A program made the position numbers and the translations under genes. Source: Actinomortierella ambigua (Eukaryota; Mortierellomycota; Mortierellomycetes; Mortierellales; Mortierellaceae). From it: a stretch of 64,000 nt of DNA. The notes beneath the pieces are model-generated. The model worked only from the letters and a program-made list of their open reading frames with translations, made no database searches and was not told where the DNA came from. The stretch spans positions 100,311-164,310 of the forward strand of contig JAAAJB010000004.1 in assembly GCA_016098155.1 (NCBI GenBank), written 5' to 3'. Shown piece after piece: positions 33,174 to 45,978 of this stretch (within the stretch, counting starts at the first letter, position 1; every line of letters begins with the position of its first letter).

Positions 33174-35395
33174 ATGGCCATGACTCTGGAGCAGAGTCCC
33201 TCGATCGATACCCGCTCCATCTCCTCAGAGATGGACTTCCACCAGCCCCCGTTGCCAAAGGCTGTTGCTGCACTGTCCCCCTCTTCTGCTTCTTCTTCTT
33301 CTGCTGCTGCAGTTGCAGTTGCTCCTTCTTCTTCTCTTTCTTCTTCTTATTCTTCCTCATCTCCAGACTGCTTGCACGTTCCCCACAATCACAACGATAA
33401 CAACAACAGTTCAAGTCCTCATCCCCACACAAAGGACCAGAGTGCTGCCCTAGTAGCTGCTGCCCACGATAAGATCCACCTCGCCTCCTCTTCCTCCAAC
33501 GTCCCCACTGCAACATCCACGACTGACAACCACGATAGCTCAAGCACAAGCATCATTCCTAACACGACTACCTCCTTACCTTCACCACTGTCTCCACCAC
33601 TCTCCGTCTCGCCGCCCAAAAATTCCGCCGCCATGAACATGATGAGCTCCACAGCAGCCCTACCTCCCCTACACCCAAACGGCGTATTCAGTCCTCAGTT
33701 CAATAGTCATCTCACGCCACGACACCTCTCCGCCAACGACAGTAGTCTGCTGGCCATGCATCCATATCAGCAGCATGCGCATGCACCCTCATCCCCATCC
33801 TCTCGCGATACCCTGCCACCCCTCAACACACACTTTTCCCCACGCAACCAGAACAACATGCGAGGCAGTGGCCATGCTCACACGTCGTCCATCTCGTCTA
33901 CAATCTCTGTCGGATCGCTGTCGTCAACATCACATCCAGTGTCGCCCGTCTACACCCAATCGCCGATCCAGGGGGATTATATTGGCGCGTTCAGCAACAA
34001 CAACGACGACTCTGGAGATGAGATTGATCTGAATGTGAGACCCTCAGTTCTCAGGGCGTCCTTGATGGCGCGTGCGCGGGTTAGCACTGAAAGGTCAAGG
34101 CTCTCGACCCAGTCCACCATGTCTGCCCAGTCCACACAGAGGTGAGTTTAAACATTTTGTGGACAGGAACAATCACGGGTGCGCGGGAAGAGTGAGAACG
34201 AAAGAAAGAGACACAGAGACCCTGTCCTTCTTTTTTCTTGTGCGAGGATAGCAATGTTCTCGCTCGGAATATGAAGAGAGAGACAGTGTCTTTACTCTCC
34301 TCACCCCTGCCTTTGTCCGACGACGATGAAGCCCCTCCTTCGACCCCCTTTTTTTTCAGATGTCTTTTGCATGGTGTGGTGCTCAACCTTTTATATCTTT
34401 GCTCTATTTCTACCTCTCTCCCCCCCCCCTCTCTCTCTCTGTATGCCACGCCCACAAACATACTCACCCTTTCTCTCTCGCTCTCTGTCTCTCGTTCTTC
34501 TCCATCGCTCATCACTTCATTTTTCTATTTCACTCTTTTTTTTTCTTCCTTCCTGCGTTCCAGCATGTTTGAGCCACGACATACTGCAAGGTCGTCCATC
34601 TCGTCAGCAGGATGGACAAGTCCAAGACCCAGAGCGCGATCAGCATCTATTGGATCCGTGAGCAGTACTGACTCGGTCGATCTCGATGCTATCATTGCCA
34701 GTGGCTCGGAGATTAACGACGACGACCAGTTGGACCTTGCGGCCATGGACGACGACCCAGAGTGGAGTGGCAAGGATCCTCGCAAGGTATGGCCCCCATT
34801 ACCTCATTTTTTCTCCTCCTCCAATATGTTATGTGGAGAGGGTGGCCACTGGAAGAATATGCATGTGCATCCTCTTAAGCTTGCTAGGCAAGCGCATGAA
34901 GGACATGCAATCATATAGAATACCAAAGGGAACGATATTCTAACAGTTCTCGTGGATATTTTCTTTCCAAATCACACCGGTTGGCCCATGCCCTGTTTCT
35001 GTTGGGCTTCTCTCTCTCTCTCCCTCTCTCTCTCTCTGCTTTTTGTTCGTTCCTTCAACAATGGCAGGCGGGCAGGTCCATTAACGGAGCAGAAACTCAT
35101 CTGGGTGACCACCATGCAGATTCACCCGAGCCAGAAGACCAACAGCAACAGCTGGGAGAGGAACCAGAGCAAGGCAGTTCGGTGCAATCCCACCACCATG
35201 CCTTGGATGAGGATTGGCAGGAGCATGAAGAGGTAAGGAAAAGATAAGACGACAATGGAACACGGAATGGTCGTGCCTTTTTTCCCCCTTCCTTCACAGC
35301 CCTTTCCCCTTTTGTTTCTTGGATCGATGCCGATCTCTCCTCCCATATCCCTTGTCTTTGATACGCCCTACACAACAACTATGTGCTCATGTGCA

Positions 35396-35448
<53 letters not shown>

Positions 35449-35463
35449 GTCTCTCTCTCTCTG

Positions 35464-35518
<55 letters not shown>

Positions 35519-37115
35519 GTCTCTCTCTCTGTCCCTCCCTTCCTATCCCTTCTATGTCACTAACTCCCCTCTTTCTCACGCTCTAAAATAGATGGCTGGG
35601 GAGTTTGAAGACCGAGGGGATGATTTCGAACAGACATTGGATCCACAGTCACCTTCCCAGCAGGCGTCGAAGGCCCATCACACATCTTTGTTATCTCCGA
35701 ATGGACATGCCTCGCCGGAGAGCAGCAAGAGGAATGACCGCAACCCATATGATCTGGAGGGCGACTATATGGATGAACATCCTGTAGAAGGCCTGGTGGA
35801 TGTGCGCCAAACTCGGACGTCGCGATCTCGATCAGCAACAGGTCAACAGCAGACGCTGCCAGCGCCTCGGCAGCTGGTCCGACCTTCCGCACACGGAACA
35901 GGAGCAGGAGCAGGAGTGAGTCGGTTAGCACCACCACGAGCAGGCTCAACTGGTGTTTCTTCCACTACTGCTACTACACCCAGGTCTGGACTCGTGCCAC
36001 CAAGAGCCAGCGGTCTGGCTCGACCCTCTGCTAGTGGAGCTCAATCAACAGCAGCAGCAAGCAATACCCTAAAGACACCAGGATCCAATGTTTCGCGACT
36101 CGCACCCCCAGCCTCGCTTCGTCCAGGAAGGTATGCGGCCGCTGGCGCAGGATCAAGTATCAAGGCTCCTGGCTCGACAGCATTGCGGAAACCAGCAGCG
36201 ATAGGAGGAGGAGCAGCAGCTGGAGCAGGAGGAGGTTCTGCTATCAAGGCACCTCTGACACGGAGTAACACAGGTTTGGCTAGACCCACTACGGCAGGAA
36301 CTGGGATCAAGCCAGCAGGAGCGGCGGTGACTGGCGGTGTTGGTGCAAAGGCAGCAGGCATTCCACGACCTGGTGGTCGTCCTGCAACAACAACAACAAT
36401 AGGAGCGAAGGCTGGAACAACACCGTCGGCGATCAAACGGCCTTCGACGATGCAACCTCCCGGATCGGCTAACGCGAACAAGTCAACGATGAACACAAAT
36501 CCTCAGTCACGGTTGCGACCGGTGAGCACTGTCGGCACACCCTCCACTTCTGTCAATGGCAAAAGCTCAAACACACCATTGGGCGCATCGGCCTTGCCGA
36601 GTAGCGGGCTTCGCTCACCAGGACGCTCGTCGAATCTGGCAAGACCAATGTCGATGGTAGTCTCGCCTTCCTCGTCCTCTTCGGGGCTTACGAGTCCACG
36701 ACAACTGACCAAGGCGCCCACCTTTCACCAACAGCATGGATCGCGGACAGTGGTTGGGCGGGATGGACGACGTTCGGTGGAGCCAATGTCAACTAGGCAG
36801 CATGATGAGGCGTATTTGGACGAGCCATATGGCTACCACCACCATGGTGGCGGTGGTGAGGAGGAGGGTGGTGCTGGCGATGACGACTATTCGATCTTAA
36901 CACCACCACAATCGCCTCATTCTTCGCGCACAGGAGGAGGAGCAGGTATCCATCGGGGATCTTTCTTAACGTCACCGTCATCTTCAGGAATTCCCAAGCC
37001 TGGCGGTTCACGGATCCCGGGAGCAGGAGCGTCAAAGATTGGAACGATGTCACGACGTCCGACAATTGGTAGCGGACTGACGAGTCCACGCGCTGGCACG
37101 AGCCGTTACGGCTAA
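33174..37115 (+). CDS. Basic Ser/Pro/Gly-rich protein with two SxIP motifs
   Basis: Exons 33174-34141, 34564-34786, 35068-35232 and 35592-37115 join in phase to 959 aa. No folded domain is recognised. The N-terminal third is Ser/Thr/Pro-rich with poly-Ser runs. Exons 2-3 are acidic (DPEWSG, QLDLAAMDDD). The last 430 residues are basic and built from repeated short units such as RLAPP, SGLxPP, GLARP and IKAPG. Near the C-terminus are SGIP (36984-36995) and SRIP (37008-37019), fitting the SxIP signal by which many microtubule plus-end proteins bind EB1. A role as a microtubule-associated linker is my inference; otherwise it is an unclassified disordered protein. The second ATG (33180) is an alternative start. 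Confidence 0.75.
35399..35530. repeat. Long (CT)n / (CTGT)n microsatellite
   Basis: About 130 bases of CT dinucleotides, interrupted regularly by GTCTCT units. It fills the 3' part of intron 3 of the SxIP protein gene and reaches to within 60 bases of the acceptor, so it acts as an extended polypyrimidine tract. Confidence 0.95.
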
Positions 37116-37600
37116 AAGGGAAGCGAAAGGAGGAAGAAGCAACCTACACTCTACAATGCCTGTTTATCCTGTACATTTTTTTTATCCATCAAGCAAAAAC
37201 AAACAAAAAAAAAGGAGAGAAAGGGGGAGGAAAGCAACCAGGAAAAAAAAACAAAAAGACCATTGCTCCCTCCCCCAAACCCACACCTTCAACCCCAACT
37301 CCCCAAGCCCGAGAAACGATAGAGGGGACCAACTATGTAGTTTTATGAAAACCTCCCCTCCCCTTTCGTTTGCACTCACTCCAGTGCATACTCCCCTCTC
37401 ATCCAAGACCCAACGTTTCTCGGTGTTTGTTGCAACCACATCAAACCACCCAAAAGAAATCTCAAATAACACTTACTTTTTTTTCGGGGAATGGGGCCAC
37501 AGGAAGCATCCTCTTCGAAAGACAAAAAAAAAGCATACTACTTTGAAATGAGGTCCCCTGTTTTATATCTATCTGTATGTGCCTTCTCCTCGTACAGATC
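37116..37600. other. 3' flank of SxIP protein gene
   Basis: Poly-A and AC-rich sequence with several A runs (about 37206, 37242, 37525). No gene seen. Confidence 0.4.
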
Positions 37601-40600
37601 AAAACTAGATTTTCCTGGAAAGGTTCAACATTCACGCCCCCCCCCTCCCCTTTGACGGGCTATCTCGGAGACTTTCGCATTTTTAGTGGGCCTTCCCTTT
37701 TCTAGGGGAAGCCTGCCTTTGCTCCCTTCAGCTTCTATTACCTGAGAGATAGCCTTGGCGACTCTTTCGCGCGCGTCCTTGAGCCCCCTTTATTTCAACA
37801 TCATATTTAGTGGAGCTACAGGGTCTCTGCACAAGCTGGTAAACTTGGGGGACTTCCATAGCCTCTCACCAACAACCGTCATATTTAACGCTCGCCAAGT
37901 AAGACTAACAATTAACAAGAATGTTGGCTGTCAGAACCACTCATGATAGAAACGCATGTCCCAAGATTAATGTCAGCCGGCGTGCTCAATAAAAATCGGC
38001 AAGGAGGAAGGGCACGGGCCGGAAGAGGTCGAAAGACTTCCGAAGTACCTGAGTTACAACAAGCTCTTCGCTTTTCGGGCGCAAACTCTCTAATGTATCA
38101 GACTCTGTGAAGCCTTGATGAGCAAACTGGTTTTAAGAAGAAGAAAACCTGTTGCGGAAAAAAAGAAAACATTAGTAACCTTTCAAAAATAAAAAAAAGT
38201 TCTGCCTCTTCTCCCTCTTTGAATTCAGAGACAACTCATCCTGCGAAAGCGATTTTGTGGTTCCTATGGGTCAATGTTTACAATACGGGGTCGGGTCCAA
38301 TGTAAGGTTTGCATACTACCGAGCACTGGACGCATTCGGTCAGCTAAAGGGCACCGTCGTTGAAGTCTTGCAAGCTCCATTTTCGATGAGTGGTAAACCC
38401 GTTTGTGGAGCTTATGCCCTGAAAAAAAAATGGGCGCATTATTCTACAATTCCCACGTAGTCGCCAAGTTTCTCGACAGTGGTCGTCAATCGAGTTTAGG
38501 TAATAGGACACCAAAGAGTGCGGATATCCCCCTATCACCAGCCACAGTGATCGGAGCCCTGTTGTCGCCATCTCTCAAGAGCGGGATGTTGTCCCGAATA
38601 GCACCGCTTCCAGAGCTGCGGTCAACATTTACGCCATACGTTTATCAACGACGAACTCGATGCACTCCCTCTGTTCTCCGCCCAAGCTTGAACCTAGTGC
38701 GTGTTCACTCATGGGATCACTCAGTGCTTCCACGGAAACTCAATGTACTCCACATGCAAGGTCCAAGTTGCATCAATCTTTGCGCGATTTTTGCGTCCTA
38801 CATAAGTTGCTCTGTTCCTTGTATTGTCACCACACTCAGTTGCAATAAATGATAAATTCACCATCCATGAGTAAATGGTTTGTTGTAGACTGTTTCAACA
38901 GCGACTCTGGGCACTACCCCTCATCGACAATACGCCCATTATGCAGATTCTTTGCCAACTAACCAATTGGGTCTGCAGAGAGAACCGCAGTGATTACGAT
39001 AGTGAAAAGAAAACTCTGGAATAATGCGCGGCTCTTGATTCAAATTATCAGATCTCGATGAGATCATACAAAGAGAATCCATCCCGCTGGCTTAAAAGTC
39101 CAGCACTACACAAAACAGAGCTTACGCGTCTTCAATTGAAAGAAAGCGTGGATGAGGCGTCGTCATGATGAAGGGCTTATACAATGTGAACCCCTCCTTA
39201 CAGCACTCTCCTTCTTGACCATAAGCAACAATCCCATGCAAGATACAGGAGACAGGATCTCCATCCGCGGTTTATTCGTGTTTTCTTCTCCCTATTTCTC
39301 TATCAGACATCTCGAAGTGAAAGACGAGAAAAAAGCTTCAGGCGAAGAATGGCAATAGCAGTGGTGCGGACCCAGTTTCTCAAGCTGTACCCTGCGTGGA
39401 GAGGCGGATGAATGTGCGCGAGAGGACCCTAACCGATCCCTTTTCAGCGCCCCGTCCATGCACGCGTAAACTTCCGCCCTCCTTCCATTCGCTACCCTGG
39501 CGAATAGTATTCCCAGACCTTACTGAGCCGACGAAGCCATGGGGCTTCCAACGCTCCAAGGGCCTAGCTTTTGCAGACCATACGGTCAATGTTATGGCTA
39601 TCGCGCTAAGCAAGAAGGTCGGGTTGCTCTATGATTTAGGTCCAGCGTGGAAGAATGGCTTATGTATTGCATAAGGGATAATGAAAAAAGGGTTTCCTTT
39701 AGAAGAGGTGACAACTGTCAGACTGTAAGATTACTCCCTTGCTTCTTGAACCGACAGTTGTCTCTCTTCTACAGGTTCGCTTATAGGACTTTCACCCTTT
39801 TACACAGACCTCCCAGAGGCAGGTCAAGCGATCCATTTAGGTTGCTTTACCACAATTGGTAGCAGAGCTCCCCCTTCCTCAAACGTGGCAACATGGGCGA
39901 TGGACGACAAGCTCAAGCTTCTGCAAAGCTGAGCCAAGGGACATGTACGATGACATTCGCAAAAAAAAAAAAAAAAAATACAGTAAACGTGGAACACTCT
40001 ACACTGTGTGCGAGATGAGGAGAGAGAGAGAGAGAGAGCCTTGTCTGTCCACAATTTCCCGAGCCAAATCTCGCAAGGGTCGAAAAGGTTTTGCTGCATG
40101 CTTTCGTGAGCTCTTTGAGCACAATCAGACCCAGTCGACGGATCTTCTATTTCTTCTGTCGATAGCAATCATGAAAGAACGAATGTCACTATTCTTCCTC
40201 CATCGCTAGGATAAGCGTTGACCACGAAGAAGGGAGAGAAGGGTCAGGACCCTGCAAGGCACGGCGCTGTTATCTCTCCTTGGTATGCTGGTCGAAAACA
40301 GGGAAAGAGAGAGAGGCGGAGAGAAGGGTCGGAGAATGGTTTTTTTTTGTTTTGTACGGGAAAGAATGTAGAGGTAAAGCTCATGAGAAACTTCACGAGG
40401 GACTGCCGGGTGCTTGGAAGGGGGAGACGGGGTTGGATTATCCAAAGCCGGAAGCAATTCTGGTCCACATGGACCTGGATCGTCACCGGGCCCATGCGTC
40501 AGCGGAAGAAGAACGAAAATAAAAGGCCGTTCATTTTTCCGAGAACAAAACAGAACAAGAATCAGCTGGACGCTTTGTCATAAGCATTTGCCTCGGCCCT

Positions 40601-40800
40601 GTTGTTGTACTCCGGGAATAAGAGGGGGAGGGGCATTTCCCTCTCTCTGTTGGCCGAGCCAAGGAGGGGGGACAAGGTATCCCAACCCTTTGCTTGAGGG
40701 AAGGGGATGAGAAGAGTGGAAGGAAAGCAGGTATTCATATGTTTTTTTCCCAAGCTCTCTTATTGAAGGTATCACAGCAAGCAGACCCAGTTCAAGGAAA
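37601..40800. other. Gene-poor block with different texture
   Basis: Unlike the rest of the window, this block has few CT/GA microsatellites and more even base use. Open frames at 38403-38852 and 39396-39674 (plus strand) lack recognisable domains, start context or splice partners. It includes nested inverted repeats at 37658-37754. It could be decayed mobile DNA or a degraded gene; I could not identify any reverse transcriptase or transposase motif. No tRNA was recognised. Confidence 0.35.
37658..37754. repeat. Nested inverted repeat, possible small element
   Basis: GGCTATCTC at 37658-37666 is the exact inverse complement of GAGATAGCC at 37746-37754. Between them GGCCTTCCC (about 37689-37698) pairs imperfectly with GGGGAAGCC (about 37705-37713). 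The result is a possible 97-base fold-back element. No clear flanking target duplication was found. Confidence 0.3.
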
Positions 40801-43800
40801 AGATGTAGCCATTGAAGGGTCAAAGCACAGGACGCAGAGCGGATAATGCTCGATCATCTCTCTGTATTCCTCTCAAAGACAAGGATGATCTTAAGCTGCC
40901 CCCCTTCTCCTCTCTTTCTTTACATCGTGTGTGTGGAGCAGGGAGAAAACAGAGAGAGATAGAGAGAGAGAGAGGAGAGAAAAGTGGGGGTCAAAAGGGA
41001 TGATGTCTCGCCTAATGCATAGCCGCCAACAGCAAAAAAAAACACCCGATAACATGTTCTCAACTCTCAGTGGTGCACAGCAGCATGGAGGAAGAGGGTC
41101 GATCTTTACGTGTACCACCATACCACCACTGACCTTTTTTGTACACCTCGTCTACCCAAGGCAGGGCAGACGCGTGCGCCATAAAAAGGAGCAACTTTGC
41201 CCCTATGCGGCCAAAGCCAGCAGATTCCCACCACCATTTCACTTACCCACCCACCCCTCGCATACAAAGCATACAAGCTCACCTCGCTCAGTTATCAGTA
41301 GCATCTTCCTCTTTTTACCCCTCGTCAACAGTCGCAGCGAGCAACGTTCATTCAATCCCTTTTTCTCTCTCTCTTCTCCCTATTCCCCTCACTCGCACTT
41401 TTTTTCTCACTCTGTCTCACTTTCACTCACATTCACTCTCTCTTAGTCCCTCCTCGTTCTCTTAGCCCCTCCTCGTCCCCTCTCCACCACCTCCCCTCCC
41501 TTTCACTCTTACCACAACGTGGACACATTGCACGCACATCCACCACACTTAGCTCGGAACACGCCACAGCCCAACAACTCTATCCCCCCATCCCCTGTCT
41601 TCCTTGCGTGTAACCACCACAGCCTTGTTGTTAAGAGGTAAAGCCTGGTCAATCATGCCAAGACTTGTTCTAATCCGCTCAGAGTCGACAGATTCGCTCT
41701 GAAAATCAGTCTCATGGACCCGATGTATGACTGCGAGCCAGTCTCTACTCTTTTTTCCTCTGCTCTCTTTTCTTGTCGTCGGAGTATCCTATTCTTCGCT
41801 CCTCTTTTTTTTTGTTAACACGATCTGCAGTCGGGCCTTACGCTCTACTTTTGTGCAGGCAGTACAACTACAAAGGACGAATGTGAAAAAGAGAGCCATG
41901 TGCTTCTCGGTACTGGTGTGCCACGAGATAGCTGAGTGAGGAGCTCCTGAGTGACGGAGGATACAGGGCGGCAACTGCTTGCCCGCCAGGACTGGTGTGC
42001 GCGGAAGATGGATGATCGATGTGTCCGAAACCCCGGACACTATTTTAAACGTGGTTTGCTGACCTTTTTTTACTTCTCTCTCTGTTTCTCACTCACTCTC
42101 CTCTCTTGTCGTTTCTGTCTCCGAACCCCACCTTACTGTTCATTTCTCATCGCTGATTATTCTTGGTCTCCTCCACTCCGCACGTTGTGGTCGACCACAG
42201 TCCTGCTGACAGTCTCATATTTTCTTACCACATTACAACATATGCCCACATTCCGTTCATAATTTCATTATCTTTCACATCTTGCAATCCGTTTGTAACC
42301 ACCTTGCCCGTACTCTTCGTCCTTGGGCTGAAGTGATTCTCATCGATCCAACATCAACAACAACAACAACAGCATCGACTTCAACACCTTACCTGCGCCA
42401 CGTCACACCTTCATACATACAGCAATCAGCCAAACTCTCGTCTGCAACAAAGGTAGGCACAGGATCTTTTTTACCTCTCTCCTGCACCTGCAGGCGATTC
42501 CTTCCCTCCCCCCTATTCTACCCTATTCCCCTGTCCTGCAACTCTATCTGTATACCTTTTCGCCACCACCACCACCACCACTTCCTCCTCCTTCCCGCTT
42601 TTCAGCATCCTGCTTCTGTTCCTGTCGCTCTCTCCTTTCTAAGCTCTCCAACGGGAGTGATATCGAGAGAGACAGTGCTGCTGTGTGGTTTACTTGTCAA
42701 ACATGTGCATGTTTGGGCCCATCCTCCCCTTTCTACACACCCGCCTTCCCTCCCACCCACCCACCCAGCCATGCGCTTTCCGATCACCACACACACAAAC
42801 ACGTAATGCTCATGTTCAGGAGTCGGTTCTCAGGTACAGAGACCTGGGAGTCCACCTCCGCTATTTCCTTTCTGGGTCATATTGTCTCTCTGCCCTCAAC
42901 CTATTTCGCAGCAGGTTATGGCAAAGAGCTGGTTTTCAGAGCACACAAAACTGGTTTGTTTGCCTCGCTTGGACATGTGGTGAGAGGGCGCGGTTGAGTT
43001 GGAGGCACCTCTCAACCCTCCTCCCTTTTTTACATTCACTATTGTTTTACTGTGTCCCACTTCTCTTTTCTGTATTGTCTTGTAGCTCCTTTTTTGTGGA
43101 TTGAGGTTTTTGGGATGATAGGGAAAAAAAAGAGAAAGGGTCTTTATTTTGGTCTAGAGTGAGCAAGGTGTCTGTATCCTTATTCTCTCGTTAGCCCACT
43201 GGGCTACTTGATATGGGAACATCAGTCTTCCCATCAGTCTCGGTCTCATCACCTTTATTTTGTTCCTGAATTTAGTGACGGCAGAAGTGTCGTTTGGTGT
43301 ACGTACATGTGGTGTGGTCTACTTTAGCAGCCCAGGATCATGCCACTTTTTGCTCTTTCCTGAGCTTGCCTGCACCTGGCGTCCATAATCCTGAACTCAT
43401 AAAACTCTGTCCAGAGTTTGCTCTCTTTTTCGTTTTTGCTCGCCCGAGAGACGCATGGTTCGTTTTTTTATTTTTTTTTGCCTGTGAACGAATCGATAGA
43501 GCCGACGCCCGTTGTCGACCTTATTTTTCTTTTCTGTAACCCCTCTTCCCACAGCGCTTGCAGTGCAGGGAATTTTGATTACGAGCGGATGGCCGCCCAG
43601 CCCAGCAGAGCTCATACAGAGTCTGTTGGTAGTGTGGTGTTGTACAACCCGGAAAACTCTAATTCACATACACAATCTGGACAAAACATATCGCTCCACT
43701 TTTTTTTCATGCAGAAGGGGCTTGTCCTTTCTTTCTTTCTCCCTCTTTCTTGTCTCTTACCCACACTGCACTTTCTCGCCAGCTCTTTTCACTTCTTCCT

Positions 43801-44389
43801 CTCTTCGTCTCCTCTCCATCTGTCACTGCAACACTTTTACTGGCACTTCTACCTTTCTCAAAGCTCGCACCCCAACCAACACCTGCACCTTGCTCCTCCT
43901 CTTCCTCTCTCTCTCTCTCTCCCCTCTCATCTTCATCTCTCTCTTTGCCCTACCACAAGAAGGGATTCAACTTGAAAACTGTGAGTGGTGTCATTGAGTC
44001 TGCCGTTCCTCTCACTCTTCTTAGCCACCACTCCTGTGCGCGACAACACAACAATCGGCCAGATCATCCCACTGCCTTCAACCACCCCCCCTTCCACTCC
44101 TTTGCCAGATATTTCCCCAGTCACCACTACCATGATTGCTTACTTGGTTTCTTCTCTGATCAATAGGTCAACGTTCCAACACAGAACATTCAGAATATTA
44201 CATATCTCAGATACCCCGCCCCTCGACGCCTTTTTTTATTGCCCCACATCCAAAACAACCTCACAGCGGTCCAGTGAAAACGGAGCCTCACCTCACACCC
44301 CTCCCCCAAGTCACCACCATTATTCTACGCTTGTATCCATCAACTAGCGGCATCCGTTTGGGGGCGACCTCTCGTGCCATCATCGGGCC
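40801..44389. other. Pyrimidine-rich upstream region, no gene seen
   Basis: From about 41230 to 44330 the plus strand is rich in C+T runs, the same texture as other leaders here. GA tracts lie at about 40305-40325 and 40950-40980. Several donor-like and acceptor-like sites make 5' UTR introns of the 44390 gene possible, but I could not support a specific exon. An in-frame TAG at 44345 bounds the downstream coding frame. Confidence 0.4.
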
Positions 44390-45945
44390 ATGTCCGCTAT
44401 AGCGACCGTGCGGGCGCTGATTGAGGTCCATAGGCAGGAGACCCTGGAGAAGACCTCAGGCTCCATTCCCAGAGCCAGCTCCTCGTCTGCTCATCCTCCC
44501 TCGCCGGCGTCCAGCACCCATTCTCTCAGTTCATCACCACCACCATCTCGTGTCTCAACCACCTCACCGACACCTTCGAGAACTTCGTCGCCAGATCCTT
44601 GGCCACCGGTCTCACAGGTTGTGGCACCCTTCCCCACGACCTTTACATCGGCCGCACGCCTGCCTTCCCCGCCTCCCTCCATCCGGTCTTCCTGCTCGTC
44701 CTCGTCTTCCTCCTCCTTCCCCTTTCCAGCATCCCCTTCTCTGTCACCACTACCATCGCCATCACCACCGTCTTCCAATCCATCCGACGTGTCGGCAAAA
44801 GATGGTGCACATGAACCACGAGTACCACCATCGCCACAACAACAACAACAACAGCCAGTGGACTTTACATTTCTGTCACCCTTGTTCTACAACCAAAAGA
44901 TGTGGGTCTGGCATTTGATTCAGGACGTCTATCAATCTTTGGCGCGCTCGGCGAACCGCAACCCTTTTGCCTTGCTCATGCTCCAGTACTCGATTGCGCT
45001 GGTACATGGTGCGACCATCTATTTGCTATCGGTTCTCCTCTCACTTGCTCACTTGCTGGTCATTGCGGCGACAATGGAGAGACAGCTAGGATGGCGATCC
45101 GGATTCAGGCTCCTCCGCACCCAGTGGGACATTCGCCTGCCAGCGATGCTTGATTTTGAGCCGCAAGCTGAGCAACAAGATGGGGTGGTGCAGCCCCGAC
45201 ATCGTCACCGTTACTCTACACGGCTGTCATCGTCGAGACAGATTCGATCGTCTAACAGAGCATCGTCACCGACGACGACGCGACAAGCAATTTCCGCCAA
45301 ATCGTCATCCGTGATGAATTCTGGGTGGAACGATGCACTACACCATCGCCTGACGCGGTGGAACCGATGGGCTGTGCCAAGGATTTGGGCCCCGGTGTCG
45401 TCGACGGAGCAAGAAGAAAAGGAGGAGTATGATACCCAGGAGGAAGACTATGAGGAGATCGACGACGACGACAATGTAGACACCACCGTTTCGCCACCAC
45501 CGCCACTTTTGCGCTTTTCAGAAGGGGTCGACAACACCGCTGATGAGAGCTATCCGTCTAGGCTCCGCAAGGCATTTGTGAAGACTCTTTCGGGCGGCTT
45601 CAAGCCGGCGCTCACCAACCACACCACCGCCAACCATGCCAAAACGACCAACAGTAACCGCAAAAAGGTGACCTTTAGCGAAAAGGTCGTGATCTGGGGC
45701 CGTCGACGATCTTCCTTGCGTATGCCGGCACAACTTGTCTCGCCGTTCAGCAAGGGACCGGCGGAGGAAACGTCGGCAGTGGGATATGAACAAACTTTGA
45801 CAAGCACGGTGGTATCGGATGCAGTCTCTGTGGTTTCGTCGTTGTCGTCTACGTCTACCTTTAGCATGACCTTTGAGGCTCCACAGCCGCCGTTGGCGGT
45901 GACTGTTGATCGTCCTAGCTCAGCACAGCAATCGCCCCACCAACA

Positions 45946-45978
<33 letters not shown>

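Noticed and set aside
35319..35591. Open frames of repeated Ser-Leu or Arg-Glu residues
   Set aside because: They are translations of the CT/GA microsatellite, read in every frame without stops; no coding evidence.
37601..41000. Retrotransposon, tRNA or rRNA content
   Set aside because: No reverse transcriptase, integrase or transposase motifs, no long terminal repeats and no tRNA-like arms found by eye.
42282..44347. Possible upstream coding exons of the 44390 gene
   Set aside because: Low-complexity frames and an in-frame stop at 44345; donor/acceptor pairs are not compelling, so kept only as possible 5' UTR.
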